A stretch of 35,829 nucleotides of DNA from an uncultured Prevotellaceae bacterium. Its GTDB lineage: Bacteria > Bacteroidota > Bacteroidia > Bacteroidales > Bacteroidaceae. This document shows, in pieces, positions 21,869 to 28,686 of this stretch; the first letter of the stretch is position 1, and the number at the start of each line of letters is the position of its first letter. Position numbers and translations under genes: made by a program. Below the pieces are notes generated by a model. The model was given only the letters and a program-made list of their open reading frames with translations, was not told the DNA's origin and made no database searches. The stretch covers positions 1-35,829 of the forward strand of contig CAMKTN010000025.1 of the NCBI GenBank assembly GCA_946415705.1, in the 5' to 3' direction.

Positions 21869-23206
21869 ATGATGGAATCAGTCAGTAACTTCATCGCTGA
21901 AGCCGCCTCGCAGTTGTGGGGGTGGCCAATGATTCTATTGCTGCTGGGCACGCATCTTTATCTCACTGTGCGCCTGCGATTTCCGCAGCGCCACATCTTC
22001 CGCGCCATCCGGCTCTCCTTTACCCGCGACGATAATGCCGAGGGCGACGTGAGCCAATTTGGAGCGCTCGCGACCTCACTGGCTGCCACCATCGGAACGG
22101 GTAACATCGTGGGCGTTGCGACAGCCATTGCCATGGGCGGTCCAGGAGCGGTGCTGTGGTGCTGGATTACAGGTGTCTTGGGCATTGCCACGAAGTACTC
22201 CGAAGGGCTGCTGGCTGTCAAGTATCGCGTCAAGACAAGCGATGGCACCATGCTCGGCGGCCCGATGTACGCCCTGGAACGCGGCCTCGGATGGAAGAAT
22301 ATGGCGATCGCGTTCTGCATCCTGACAGCCTGCGCTGCCTTTGGTATTGGCAACACCGTGCAAAGCAACGCCATCTCGCTGCTCTGCTACGAGACATACG
22401 GCATCCCCCCAGTCACCACGGGCCTCGTGTTGGCCGCACTGGCCGGTCTTGTCATCTTCTTTGGCGTGAAGGGCATTGCCAGGTTCTGCACTGCATTGGT
22501 ACCCCTGATGGCACTGCTCTATGTGCTGGGATGTATCTATATCCTCTTCGTCAACGGAGCCTACGTCTGGGATGCGCTGTGTCTCATTGTTCACAGTGCA
22601 TTCTCGCCCAAAGCGGCTGGCGGCGGCTTCGTCGGCACCACGATTATGATGACCGCCCGCTACGGCATCGCCCGAGGTTTGTTCTCCAACGAGAGCGGTA
22701 TGGGCTCAGCACCTATCGTGGCTGCAGCCGCCAAGACCAAAGATCCTGTGCGACAGGCGCTCGTCTCATCAACGGCGACCTTCTGGGACACCGTCGTCAT
22801 TTGCGCGCTCACAGGGCTGGTACTCGTCAGCAGCATCATCGCCTACCCCGACATCCACTATAGCAATGGCGGCGCCCTTACCAAGATGGCCTTCGACAAG
22901 ATTCCCGTCATCGGGGCTCCATTGTTGACGTTTGGCATTGTCACTTTCGCCTTCTCCACGATTCTCGGTTGGAGCTACTACGGCGAGCGTGCCGTTGAAT
23001 ACCTCAGCGGTAAACGCTTCATCACGTCCTATCGATTGGTTTATGTCGGTGCCATCTTCGCAGGAGCTGTCGTGCAACTCACCTTTGTATGGAACCTGGC
23101 CGACCTGCTCAACGGTCTCATGGCCGTTCCCAACTTGCTCTCGCTCCTTGCCCTCTCAGGTGTCATCGTAGCCGAAACCCGCAAAACCCTCAACCCTCAA
23201 CCATAA
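21869..23206 (+). CDS. agcS: Sodium:alanine/glycine symporter (AGCS family)
   Basis: Inner-membrane Na+-coupled amino acid transporter, 445 residues, with about ten to eleven hydrophobic helices. Signature blocks: GDVSQFGALATSLAATIGTG followed by NIVGVATAIAMGGPGAVLWCW, TKYSEGLLAVKYR, GGPMYALERGL, and ARGLFSNESGMGSAPIVAAAAKT. The extreme C-terminus (RKTLNPQP) is encoded by CCCTCAA repeat units, as in the tatD insert. The gene is bracketed by inverted heptamer arrays on both sides. Substrate is most likely alanine or glycine. Confidence 0.93.
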   Translation: MMESVSNFIAEAASQLWGWPMILLLLGTHLYLTVRLRFPQRHIFRAIRLSFTRDDNAEGDVSQFGALATSLAATIGTGNIVGVATAIAMGGPGAVLWCWITGVLGIATKYSEGLLAVKYRVKTSDGTMLGGPMYALERGLGWKNMAIAFCILTACAAFGIGNTVQSNAISLLCYETYGIPPVTTGLVLAALAGLVIFFGVKGIARFCTALVPLMALLYVLGCIYILFVNGAYVWDALCLIVHSAFSPKAAGGGFVGTTIMMTARYGIARGLFSNESGMGSAPIVAAAAKTKDPVRQALVSSTATFWDTVVICALTGLVLVSSIIAYPDIHYSNGGALTKMAFDKIPVIGAPLLTFGIVTFAFSTILGWSYYGERAVEYLSGKRFITSYRLVYVGAIFAGAVVQLTFVWNLADLLNGLMAVPNLLSLLALSGVIVAETRKTLNPQP

Positions 23207-23207
23207 A

Positions 23208-23298
23208 CTTTAATCTTTAATCTCTAATCTCTAATCTTTAATCTCTAATCTCTAATCTTTAATCTTTAATCCTTAATCCTTAATCCTTAATCTTTAAA
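23208..23298. repeat. CTYTAAT heptamer array, thirteen copies
   Basis: Thirteen 7-bp units (ctttaat, ctctaat, ccttaat, last ctttaaa) start right after the symporter stop and end 4 bp before the DUF2752 ATG. Reverse complement of the array at 21834-21868. Confidence 0.95.
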
Positions 23299-23302
23299 CT
23301 AT

Positions 23303-23551
23303 ATGCTCCCCTGTCCCTTCCATCTGCTCACAGGTCTCAATTGTCCCTTTTGTGGGGGACAACGCATGATGGAGGCTTTACTGCACGGACAGATCGTCCA
23401 TGCCTTTTGGCTCAATCCTGCCTTGGCCGTAGCGCTACCCATCATAGGTGTATGGTGGCTGTGGAAACGGGAAATCTCTTCCCGCACGGCGCTCGTGATG
23501 CTGGGTGTGGCTGTGGCATGGGGCATCACCCGAAATATACTATCCATTTAA
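23303..23551 (+). CDS. DUF2752 small membrane protein
   Basis: An 82-residue protein of the DUF2752 family: the N-terminal motif CPFHLLTGLNCPFCGGQRMMEALLHG is diagnostic (the family pattern is CP.....TG..CP.CG..R), followed by two hydrophobic helices (residues about 36-52 and 62-78). The paired cysteines might bind metal or be redox active; function is unknown. It is preceded by the heptamer array and followed 30 bp on by another membrane-protein gene. Confidence 0.85.
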   Translation: MLPCPFHLLTGLNCPFCGGQRMMEALLHGQIVHAFWLNPALAVALPIIGVWWLWKREISSRTALVMLGVAVAWGITRNILSI

Positions 23552-23581
23552 ACCATATTCATCTTTTCAAAAACAGAACAA

Positions 23582-24304
23582 ATGAAAAAACTCAAAATTG
23601 GAGACATCGTCTCTCGCTCGTGGGACCTTGCAGTAAAGCACTGGCCCATCTTCGTCCTCGTTGCTGTGATTAACTCGTTCGCAAGCGGGATGGGCGTCAA
23701 AGTTGACCCCGCCAGCTACCTCGAAGCCCTCAACGTGTCTGACATAGCCACCCAGATGGCATTGCTCTCTGAAGCCATACAGGTGAACTATATAGCAGCA
23801 CTCATCGGCTTCCTGCTGAGCATTTACGTGGCATTCGTTGCCCTGAACTTCTATGTCAACGCCGCCCGCATCGGAAAACCCTACGAATCATTATCCGAGG
23901 TCCTGAAGGTAGATTTCAACCAGTTGGCCATCTTCTTCTGCGTGGAAGTTTGCTACGGCCTCATCGTTGCCATAGGAACCTTCCTATTCATCATACCCGG
24001 CATCTGGTTGGCCGTACGTCTTTGGTACGCACCGCTCTTGGCCGCTACTCAAGGCGCCACCTTCGGCGAGGCCATCAAGGGTTCCTGGCAGATCACCAGA
24101 GGTCATTTCTGGGAGCTGTTCCTCATGGGGCTCACCATGATTGGCATCTCCATTCTGGGTGTCTGCGCTTGCTTCGTGGGCGTGTTCTTTGCCGAAGTGA
24201 TTATCGAATTCATGCTCGTCGTCTCGTTCTTCATCCTGAAATCCGAGGACACGCCCGAGGATGAGAGCGTGCTCGATGGTGCAGATTATGTGGAAGTGCA
24301 ATAA
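23582..24304 (+). CDS. Polytopic membrane protein of unknown function
   Basis: A 240-residue protein with about five or six hydrophobic segments (near residues 20-42, 70-97, 112-142, 145-160, 178-218). The N-terminal IGDIVSRSWDLAVKHWPIFVLVAVI and the middle FIIPGIWLAVRLWYAPLLAATQGATFGEAIKGSWQ resemble the DUF975/glycerophosphoryl-diester-phosphodiesterase membrane-domain-like families, whose members have repeated SW..... K/R motifs before helices. The C-terminal tail is acidic. Probably co-transcribed with the DUF2752 gene, which frequently accompanies such proteins. Function unknown. Confidence 0.65.
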   Translation: MKKLKIGDIVSRSWDLAVKHWPIFVLVAVINSFASGMGVKVDPASYLEALNVSDIATQMALLSEAIQVNYIAALIGFLLSIYVAFVALNFYVNAARIGKPYESLSEVLKVDFNQLAIFFCVEVCYGLIVAIGTFLFIIPGIWLAVRLWYAPLLAATQGATFGEAIKGSWQITRGHFWELFLMGLTMIGISILGVCACFVGVFFAEVIIEFMLVVSFFILKSEDTPEDESVLDGADYVEVQ

Positions 24305-24411
24305 GACCTATGTGCGATGGCTGTAAGACCTATATGCGATGGCCGTAAGACCTATATGCGATGGCCGTAAGACCTATATGCAATCGCAATAAGCACTATA
24401 CGCAACAGAGA
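24302..24411. repeat. 22-bp tandem repeat, five units
   Basis: Units start at 24302, 24324, 24346, 24368 and 24390. Units 1-3 are near identical (taagacctatatgcgatgg plus three bases), unit 4 diverges at its end and unit 5 reads taagcactatacgcaac. The array starts within the stop codon of the membrane-protein gene. No spacers. The phrase ataagcactatac recurs at about 782-794. Confidence 0.9.
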
Positions 24412-24455
24412 TCAACAACTTATAAAACTAACCTAATATCAAAAACCGTAGCTCT

Positions 24456-26120
24456 ATGAAAAAGATTCTCTTTTTACTCATGGCGTGTATGTCCCTTTCC
24501 ACATGGGCACAGCGCGCCGACTACCGTATCATTCCACAGCCCAAGAGCGTGACGACCGACACCACGCAGGTCTTCTCCCTCCAACCATCGATGGGCATTG
24601 CTTACGATGCCGGCAATCCGGAGATTGCACGCAACGTACAGTTCCTGCGCCAATGGATTGAAGAATTCACGGGTGTAAAGCTTGCACTGACACCTGACGA
24701 CAAGAAAGCCGCCGTCCGTTTCAGCATCGGCTTCCCCGCTGACAAGAAAGCCAAGAAGGGCAAGCAGGCTCCTACCCTCACGGCGCAGCAGGAAGAAGCC
24801 TATGCCATTACCATCGACAAAAACGGCATCCTGATTCAGGCGCGCCAGCCCATCGGCTTCTTCCGCGCAGCCCAGACATTGCGCAAGAGTCTCCCCCTCA
24901 GCGCTCAAGGCTCAGCGTTCAACGCCATTGACTTCCCGTTCACGAAGATTCAGGACGAGCCCCGCTTTGAATATCGCGGTGCCATGCTGGACTGTGCACG
25001 TCATTTCTTCCCGCTGGAAACCCTCAAGCAGTATGTCGATGCACTGGCCCTACACGGCTGCAACCAGCTCCACTGGCATCTCACCGAGGATCAGGGTTGG
25101 CGCTTCGAGGTCAAGGCACTGCCGGAGCTCGCCAAGAAGGGAAGCATCCGTAACCAGACTGTCATCGGCCGCAACTCAGGCGTCTATGACGGACAGCCCT
25201 ACGGCGGCTACTACACGCAGGAGCAATGCCGCGAACTGGTCAACTACGCGGCAGAGCGCTACATCAACATCATCCCGGAAATCGACCTTCCCGGCCACAT
25301 GATGAGTGCACTCCATGTCTTCCCCAACCTCGGCTGCAAAGGTGGCCCGTACCCCGTTTGGGAACAATGGGGCGTCAGCCGCGAAGTGCTCTGCGCCGGC
25401 AATCCCGAGACGATGACGTTCTTAAAGACCGTCGTGGGTGAGCTGTGCGATGTCTTCCCCTCGAAGTACATCCACATCGGCGGCGATGAATGTCCGAAAG
25501 AGCGTTGGAAGACCTGTCCCAAATGTCAGGCCAAGATCCAGGAGCTCGGTCTCAAGGAGGATGGTAAGCACAGCCTCGAAGACCAGCTGCAGACCTACAT
25601 CAACCATGAGATGGAAGCGTTCCTGCGTGAGCGCGGACGCGACATGATTGGCTGGGATGAGGTGCTTGAAGGCGGTCTCACCGAGGGTGGCATCGTCATG
25701 AGCTGGCGCGGCATCAAGGGCGGCATCGAGGCTGCCAAGCAACACCACCGCGTGATCATGACGCCCACGACCTTCTGCTACATCGACTACTATCAGCTGA
25801 AGGATCAATGGAATCAGCCCCTCGGCATCGGCGGCTACCTGCCGGCATCGAAAGTCTATTCCTTCGAGCCGCTGGTACCAGAAGACCTCAATGAAGAGGA
25901 GCAGAAATACATCCTCGGGCCGCAGGTGAACCTATGGTGCGAATATGTGGGCTCGCCGCAACACGTCTTCTACATGATGCTGCCACGCCTCGACGCTATC
26001 AGCGAGGTGCAATGGTGCCGTTCAGATCAGAAGGACTTCGAGGATTTCAAGACTCGCCTGCCCCACATGCTACGAATTTACGACCGCATCGGCCTGAAAT
26101 ACTGCCCCAAGGTTGAATAA
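24456..26120 (+). CDS. Secreted beta-N-acetylhexosaminidase (GH20)
   Basis: Releases terminal GlcNAc/GalNAc from glycans such as mucin or host glycoproteins. A signal peptide covers residues 1-18 (cut at TWA-QRA). The GH20b alpha/beta domain occupies about 20-160 and the TIM barrel about 165-520, opening with FEYRGAMLDCARHFFPLETLKQYVDALA. The catalytic pair D344-E345 lies in IHIGGDECPKERW, and HWHLTEDQGWRFEVKALPEL and EIDLPGHMMSAL are also conserved. 554 residues is typical for the single-domain form. No lipobox cysteine, so probably periplasmic or surface released. It is followed 17 bp later by an ATPase gene that seems functionally unrelated. Confidence 0.93.
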   Translation: MKKILFLLMACMSLSTWAQRADYRIIPQPKSVTTDTTQVFSLQPSMGIAYDAGNPEIARNVQFLRQWIEEFTGVKLALTPDDKKAAVRFSIGFPADKKAKKGKQAPTLTAQQEEAYAITIDKNGILIQARQPIGFFRAAQTLRKSLPLSAQGSAFNAIDFPFTKIQDEPRFEYRGAMLDCARHFFPLETLKQYVDALALHGCNQLHWHLTEDQGWRFEVKALPELAKKGSIRNQTVIGRNSGVYDGQPYGGYYTQEQCRELVNYAAERYINIIPEIDLPGHMMSALHVFPNLGCKGGPYPVWEQWGVSREVLCAGNPETMTFLKTVVGELCDVFPSKYIHIGGDECPKERWKTCPKCQAKIQELGLKEDGKHSLEDQLQTYINHEMEAFLRERGRDMIGWDEVLEGGLTEGGIVMSWRGIKGGIEAAKQHHRVIMTPTTFCYIDYYQLKDQWNQPLGIGGYLPASKVYSFEPLVPEDLNEEEQKYILGPQVNLWCEYVGSPQHVFYMMLPRLDAISEVQWCRSDQKDFEDFKTRLPHMLRIYDRIGLKYCPKVE

Positions 26121-26137
26121 TCTATTCATCTATTAAC

Positions 26138-26929
26138 TTGGAATTCAAACTACAAGGGCTCACCACCGGTTACCATACCCGCAAAGGTGACCGCGTGGTG
26201 ACCCGACAAATCACAGCGTCCTTGCAGGCAGGTGAGTTTACCTGCCTGCTGGGGCCTAACGGCGCAGGTAAGAGCACCCTCCTGCGCACATTGGCTGCCT
26301 TCCAACCGCCACTATATGGCGACATCATCCTCAACGGTCAGCCTCTACACTCCTATACGCCCAAGGAATTAGCCAAGCATATAGGGGTCGTGCTCACGGA
26401 GCGCCCTAATATTAAAGGTATGCGCGTGCGCGAGATGATAGCCTTGGGGCGCAGTCCCTACACCGATTTCTGGGGACGTCTGGAACCCGAGGACGAAGCC
26501 GCCATCAACGAGGCCATCCAGCAAGTGGGCATTCAGGACTTGCAACAGCGCATGGTACATACACTCTCCGACGGTGAGCGTCAGAAAGTGATGATCGCCA
26601 AGGCGCTGGCACAGCAGACGCCCATTATCTTCCTGGATGAGCCCACGGCCTTCTTGGACTTTCCGTCCAAAGCCGAGACGATGCTTCTGCTCCGTCGTCT
26701 CGCCCACGAAATGCAGAAGACGATATTCCTGTCCACGCATGACGTGGAACTGGCCCTTCAAACCGCAGACCGGCTATGGCTCATGCAGCGCGAAGGGGAT
26801 GAACAGCTCGTCATCGGCACACCGCAAGCGCTTGCAGATGCCGGCGCCCTTCAACACTTCTTCAGCGGCCCCGGCATCACATTCAATGCCGCGGAGCTAA
26901 GATTTCACATTCAATTGCCTGCGGATTAG
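26138..26929 (+). CDS. FecE/BtuD-type ABC transporter ATPase, orphan
   Basis: ATP-binding subunit of an importer for siderophore, haem or cobalamin type substrates (COG1120-like). Walker A is GPNGAGKST (residues 39-47), Q-loop region LTERPNIKG, signature LSDGERQKVMIAKAL (an S-D-G-E variant of LSGGE), Walker B IIFLDEPTAFLD and switch H in STHDVELAL. No ATG is available in frame: a stop lies at 26114, and the best start is TTG at 26138, giving MEFKLQGL. No permease or binding protein gene is adjacent, which is unusual for this class. Its end overlaps the convergent rhaM gene by 4 bp. Confidence 0.85.
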   Translation: MEFKLQGLTTGYHTRKGDRVVTRQITASLQAGEFTCLLGPNGAGKSTLLRTLAAFQPPLYGDIILNGQPLHSYTPKELAKHIGVVLTERPNIKGMRVREMIALGRSPYTDFWGRLEPEDEAAINEAIQQVGIQDLQQRMVHTLSDGERQKVMIAKALAQQTPIIFLDEPTAFLDFPSKAETMLLLRRLAHEMQKTIFLSTHDVELALQTADRLWLMQREGDEQLVIGTPQALADAGALQHFFSGPGITFNAAELRFHIQLPAD

Positions 26930-27240
26930 TCCAAATGGAAGACCTCACGCAGGGGGATTGTCACGGGCGAATTGTCCGCGTTCGTCTCCATGATGTCTTT
27001 CATGTAAGCCCACCAACGCTGCGTCACCTCATCAGCGCCCATATCCTGTGAGCTCTGCCCGCCTTCTATCTCCTGATAACCGAACAGGATATTGGTGTCA
27101 CGATCCCAATAAATACTGTAGTTTCTTACACCCGCCTCTTGTATGCCCTTCTTCAACTCGGGCCACAGAGCGGCGTGACGTTTTTCATACTCGTCCTCAA
27201 AGCCTGGCTTGAGGTACATTTTAAAAGCAAAACGTTGCAT
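26926..27240 (-). CDS. rhaM: L-rhamnose mutarotase
   Basis: Interconverts alpha and beta anomers of L-rhamnose. 104 residues, a dimeric ferredoxin-like fold. The motif YEKRHAALWPEL contains the catalytic H22, and IYWDRDTNILFGYQEIE and the paired tryptophans in QRWWAYMKDIME are typical. A TACTTTTG box at 27277-27270 could drive it. No rhaA/B/D genes are near, so it is either a stand-alone salvage function or a remnant of a rhamnose locus. Confidence 0.92.
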   Translation of the reverse strand: MQRFAFKMYLKPGFEDEYEKRHAALWPELKKGIQEAGVRNYSIYWDRDTNILFGYQEIEGGQSSQDMGADEVTQRWWAYMKDIMETNADNSPVTIPLREVFHLD

Positions 27241-27269
27241 AGGAATAACAAATTGTTAATTGACACCTG

Positions 27270-27277
27270 CAAAAGTA
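27270..27277 (-). promoter_or_regulatory. -7 promoter box for rhaM
   Basis: TACTTTTG on the minus strand (TAnnTTTG), leader about 23 nt. Confidence 0.45.
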
Positions 27278-27423
27278 ATGAAAATATCCTAATAATTGGC
27301 TTTTAAGAGCGTTTTTTTCTTGAAACTATCTCAAAAAGGTCCTAAAGCAAAGATTTTAAGAATAAAAACGTCACCTTTTTCAAAATTGGGCCGTAAAACA
27401 AACACGGTTGAATTTGAATGGCG

Positions 27424-27431
27424 TATCTTTG
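27424..27431 (+). promoter_or_regulatory. -7 promoter box for the AraC-type gene
   Basis: TATCTTTG, exact consensus; transcription would start near 27438, about 60 nt before the ATG at 27499. This supports the short protein as complete rather than a fragment. Confidence 0.5.
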
Positions 27432-27498
27432 CAGCGCAAGGTGAGGGAAACCACACCAAAACATCACAAAATATTCACCAAACAGACTATCTCAGCCT

Positions 27499-27849
27499 AT
27501 GTCTGACTCCACATCCAACAAGCCTCAGGCTCAAAAAATCGACTTGAAAGAATTCATGGAGAAGAATTTCAGGTGTGATATGTCTATGAGCGAATTTGCA
27601 CGTTCCTCCGGACGCAGCCTGTCCACCTTTAAGAGGGATTTCAAGAAAATGAGCGACCTGTCACCCGAGCGCTGGCTCACAGATCGTCGTCTGCGCGCAG
27701 CCTTTGATTTGCTCAAGCGTGGCCGCCGCGTCTCTGATGCCTGTTTCGATGTAGGTTTCAAGAACGTCTCTCACTTCTCTGCAACCTTCAAGAAGCGTTT
27801 CGGCATCACACCCGGCCAAGCACGCCATGGCCTGACGCCCAACACTTAA
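27499..27849 (+). CDS. Stand-alone AraC-type DNA-binding domain protein
   Basis: 116 residues consisting almost only of the AraC/XylS double helix-turn-helix domain: first HTH MSMSEFARSSGRSLSTFKRDFK, linker helix with SPERWLTDRRLRAAFDLL, second HTH RVSDACFDVGFKNVSHFSATFKKRFGITPGQAR. The usual N-terminal ligand-binding half is absent and no in-frame extension exists upstream within the transcript predicted from the -7 box. It resembles the single-domain MarA/SoxS layout. Target unknown; neighbours are rhaM and a hemolysin-III gene on the other strand. Confidence 0.85.
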   Translation: MSDSTSNKPQAQKIDLKEFMEKNFRCDMSMSEFARSSGRSLSTFKRDFKKMSDLSPERWLTDRRLRAAFDLLKRGRRVSDACFDVGFKNVSHFSATFKKRFGITPGQARHGLTPNT

Positions 27850-27863
27850 ACACAAAACAAAAC

Positions 27864-27900
27864 ACGCCCCGCACTCCAAGTGCAGGGCGTTGATTTTTTA
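27864..27900 (+). terminator. Intrinsic terminator after the AraC-type gene
   Basis: Stem acgccc (27864-27869) with gggcgt (27885-27890), extended inward by gcac/gtgc with one mismatch, followed by gattttttat. On the other strand it may also end the hemolysin-III transcript (stop at 27911). Confidence 0.7.
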
Positions 27901-27910
27901 TGTCCCTTGC

Positions 27911-28567
27911 TTAATAGTTTAAGTACTGCATCAACACACTCCACACGCAAACGATGTGGCAGACGGAACCGGCAAGGACAAACCCGTGAAACACCGTGTG
28001 CATATAGGGGCGGTTGGGCGAGAAGGCATAGATAACGGCACCCGTGATGTACATCACTCCCTCAGCAATGAGCCACCCGATCGCAATGGGTTGCACATTT
28101 TCCATCAGCGGCTTAAAGGCGACGAGACAGGAGAGGCCCATGAGCACAAAGCAGGCGGTCTCAATATAACTATGCTCGCTGAGTCTAATGAAACTGACCA
28201 CCGTGCCGGCAATCGCACAAAGCCATACGAAGCAGAATAAGCCCCAGCCCCACCAGCTCACATCGCGCATGGCAATGAGCGTGATGGGCGAATAGCTTCC
28301 GGCGATGTGCCAATAAATGGCAGCGTGGTCAAAACGGCGCCACACCTCACGCGAGGGCCATGACTCGGGAATCGCGTGATAGACGGTAGAAGTGATATAG
28401 CTGGCGAGCATCCCCACAAGATAGAGGATGACAGCCGTGGAAGCCCATTCATCATCCGCACGGAAACACCAATACAGGAAAAGTGCTCCGACGGCCACGC
28501 CAAGTACGATACCCGCGGCGTGACTCCACGAGTTGGCACGGTCTTCCTGTCGAGAATAATGAATCAT
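27911..28567 (-). CDS. Hemolysin III family (TrhA/YqfA, PAQR-like) membrane protein
   Basis: A 218-residue membrane protein with seven hydrophobic helices. Signature: REDRANSWSHAAGIVLGVAVGA at the N-terminus, TSTVYHAIPE with the metal-site histidine region, FDHAAIYWHIAGSYSPITL, and PYMHTVFHGFVLAGSVCHI near the end; the conserved S, H, D and H residues suggest the zinc-dependent hydrolase-like site of the CREST superfamily. The start at 28567 (MIHYSRQEDRANS) is chosen because a -7 box (28602-28595) lies upstream of it and inside the longer frame. Physiological role in membrane homeostasis is likely; real haemolysis is not implied. Confidence 0.9.
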   Translation of the reverse strand: MIHYSRQEDRANSWSHAAGIVLGVAVGALFLYWCFRADDEWASTAVILYLVGMLASYITSTVYHAIPESWPSREVWRRFDHAAIYWHIAGSYSPITLIAMRDVSWWGWGLFCFVWLCAIAGTVVSFIRLSEHSYIETACFVLMGLSCLVAFKPLMENVQPIAIGWLIAEGVMYITGAVIYAFSPNRPYMHTVFHGFVLAGSVCHIVCVWSVLMQYLNY

Positions 28568-28594
28568 AAGCGGAGAATCATTCGTTTTCAGCCG

Positions 28595-28652
28595 CAAAGC
28601 TACAACTTTTTTAATAAATTTGCTTGTGCTACAAAGGTTTTTCATACCTTTG
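28595..28652. promoter_or_regulatory. Divergent promoters for the hemolysin-III and C10 protease genes
   Basis: Minus strand TAGCTTTG at 28602-28595 and plus strand TACCTTTG at 28645-28652, both matching TAnnTTTG. TTTG at 28619-28622 (22-bp spacing) is a loose -33 for the protease. Confidence 0.5.
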
Positions 28653-28686
28653 CACGCGAAATCACTCATTTACCCTTCATCCCACT

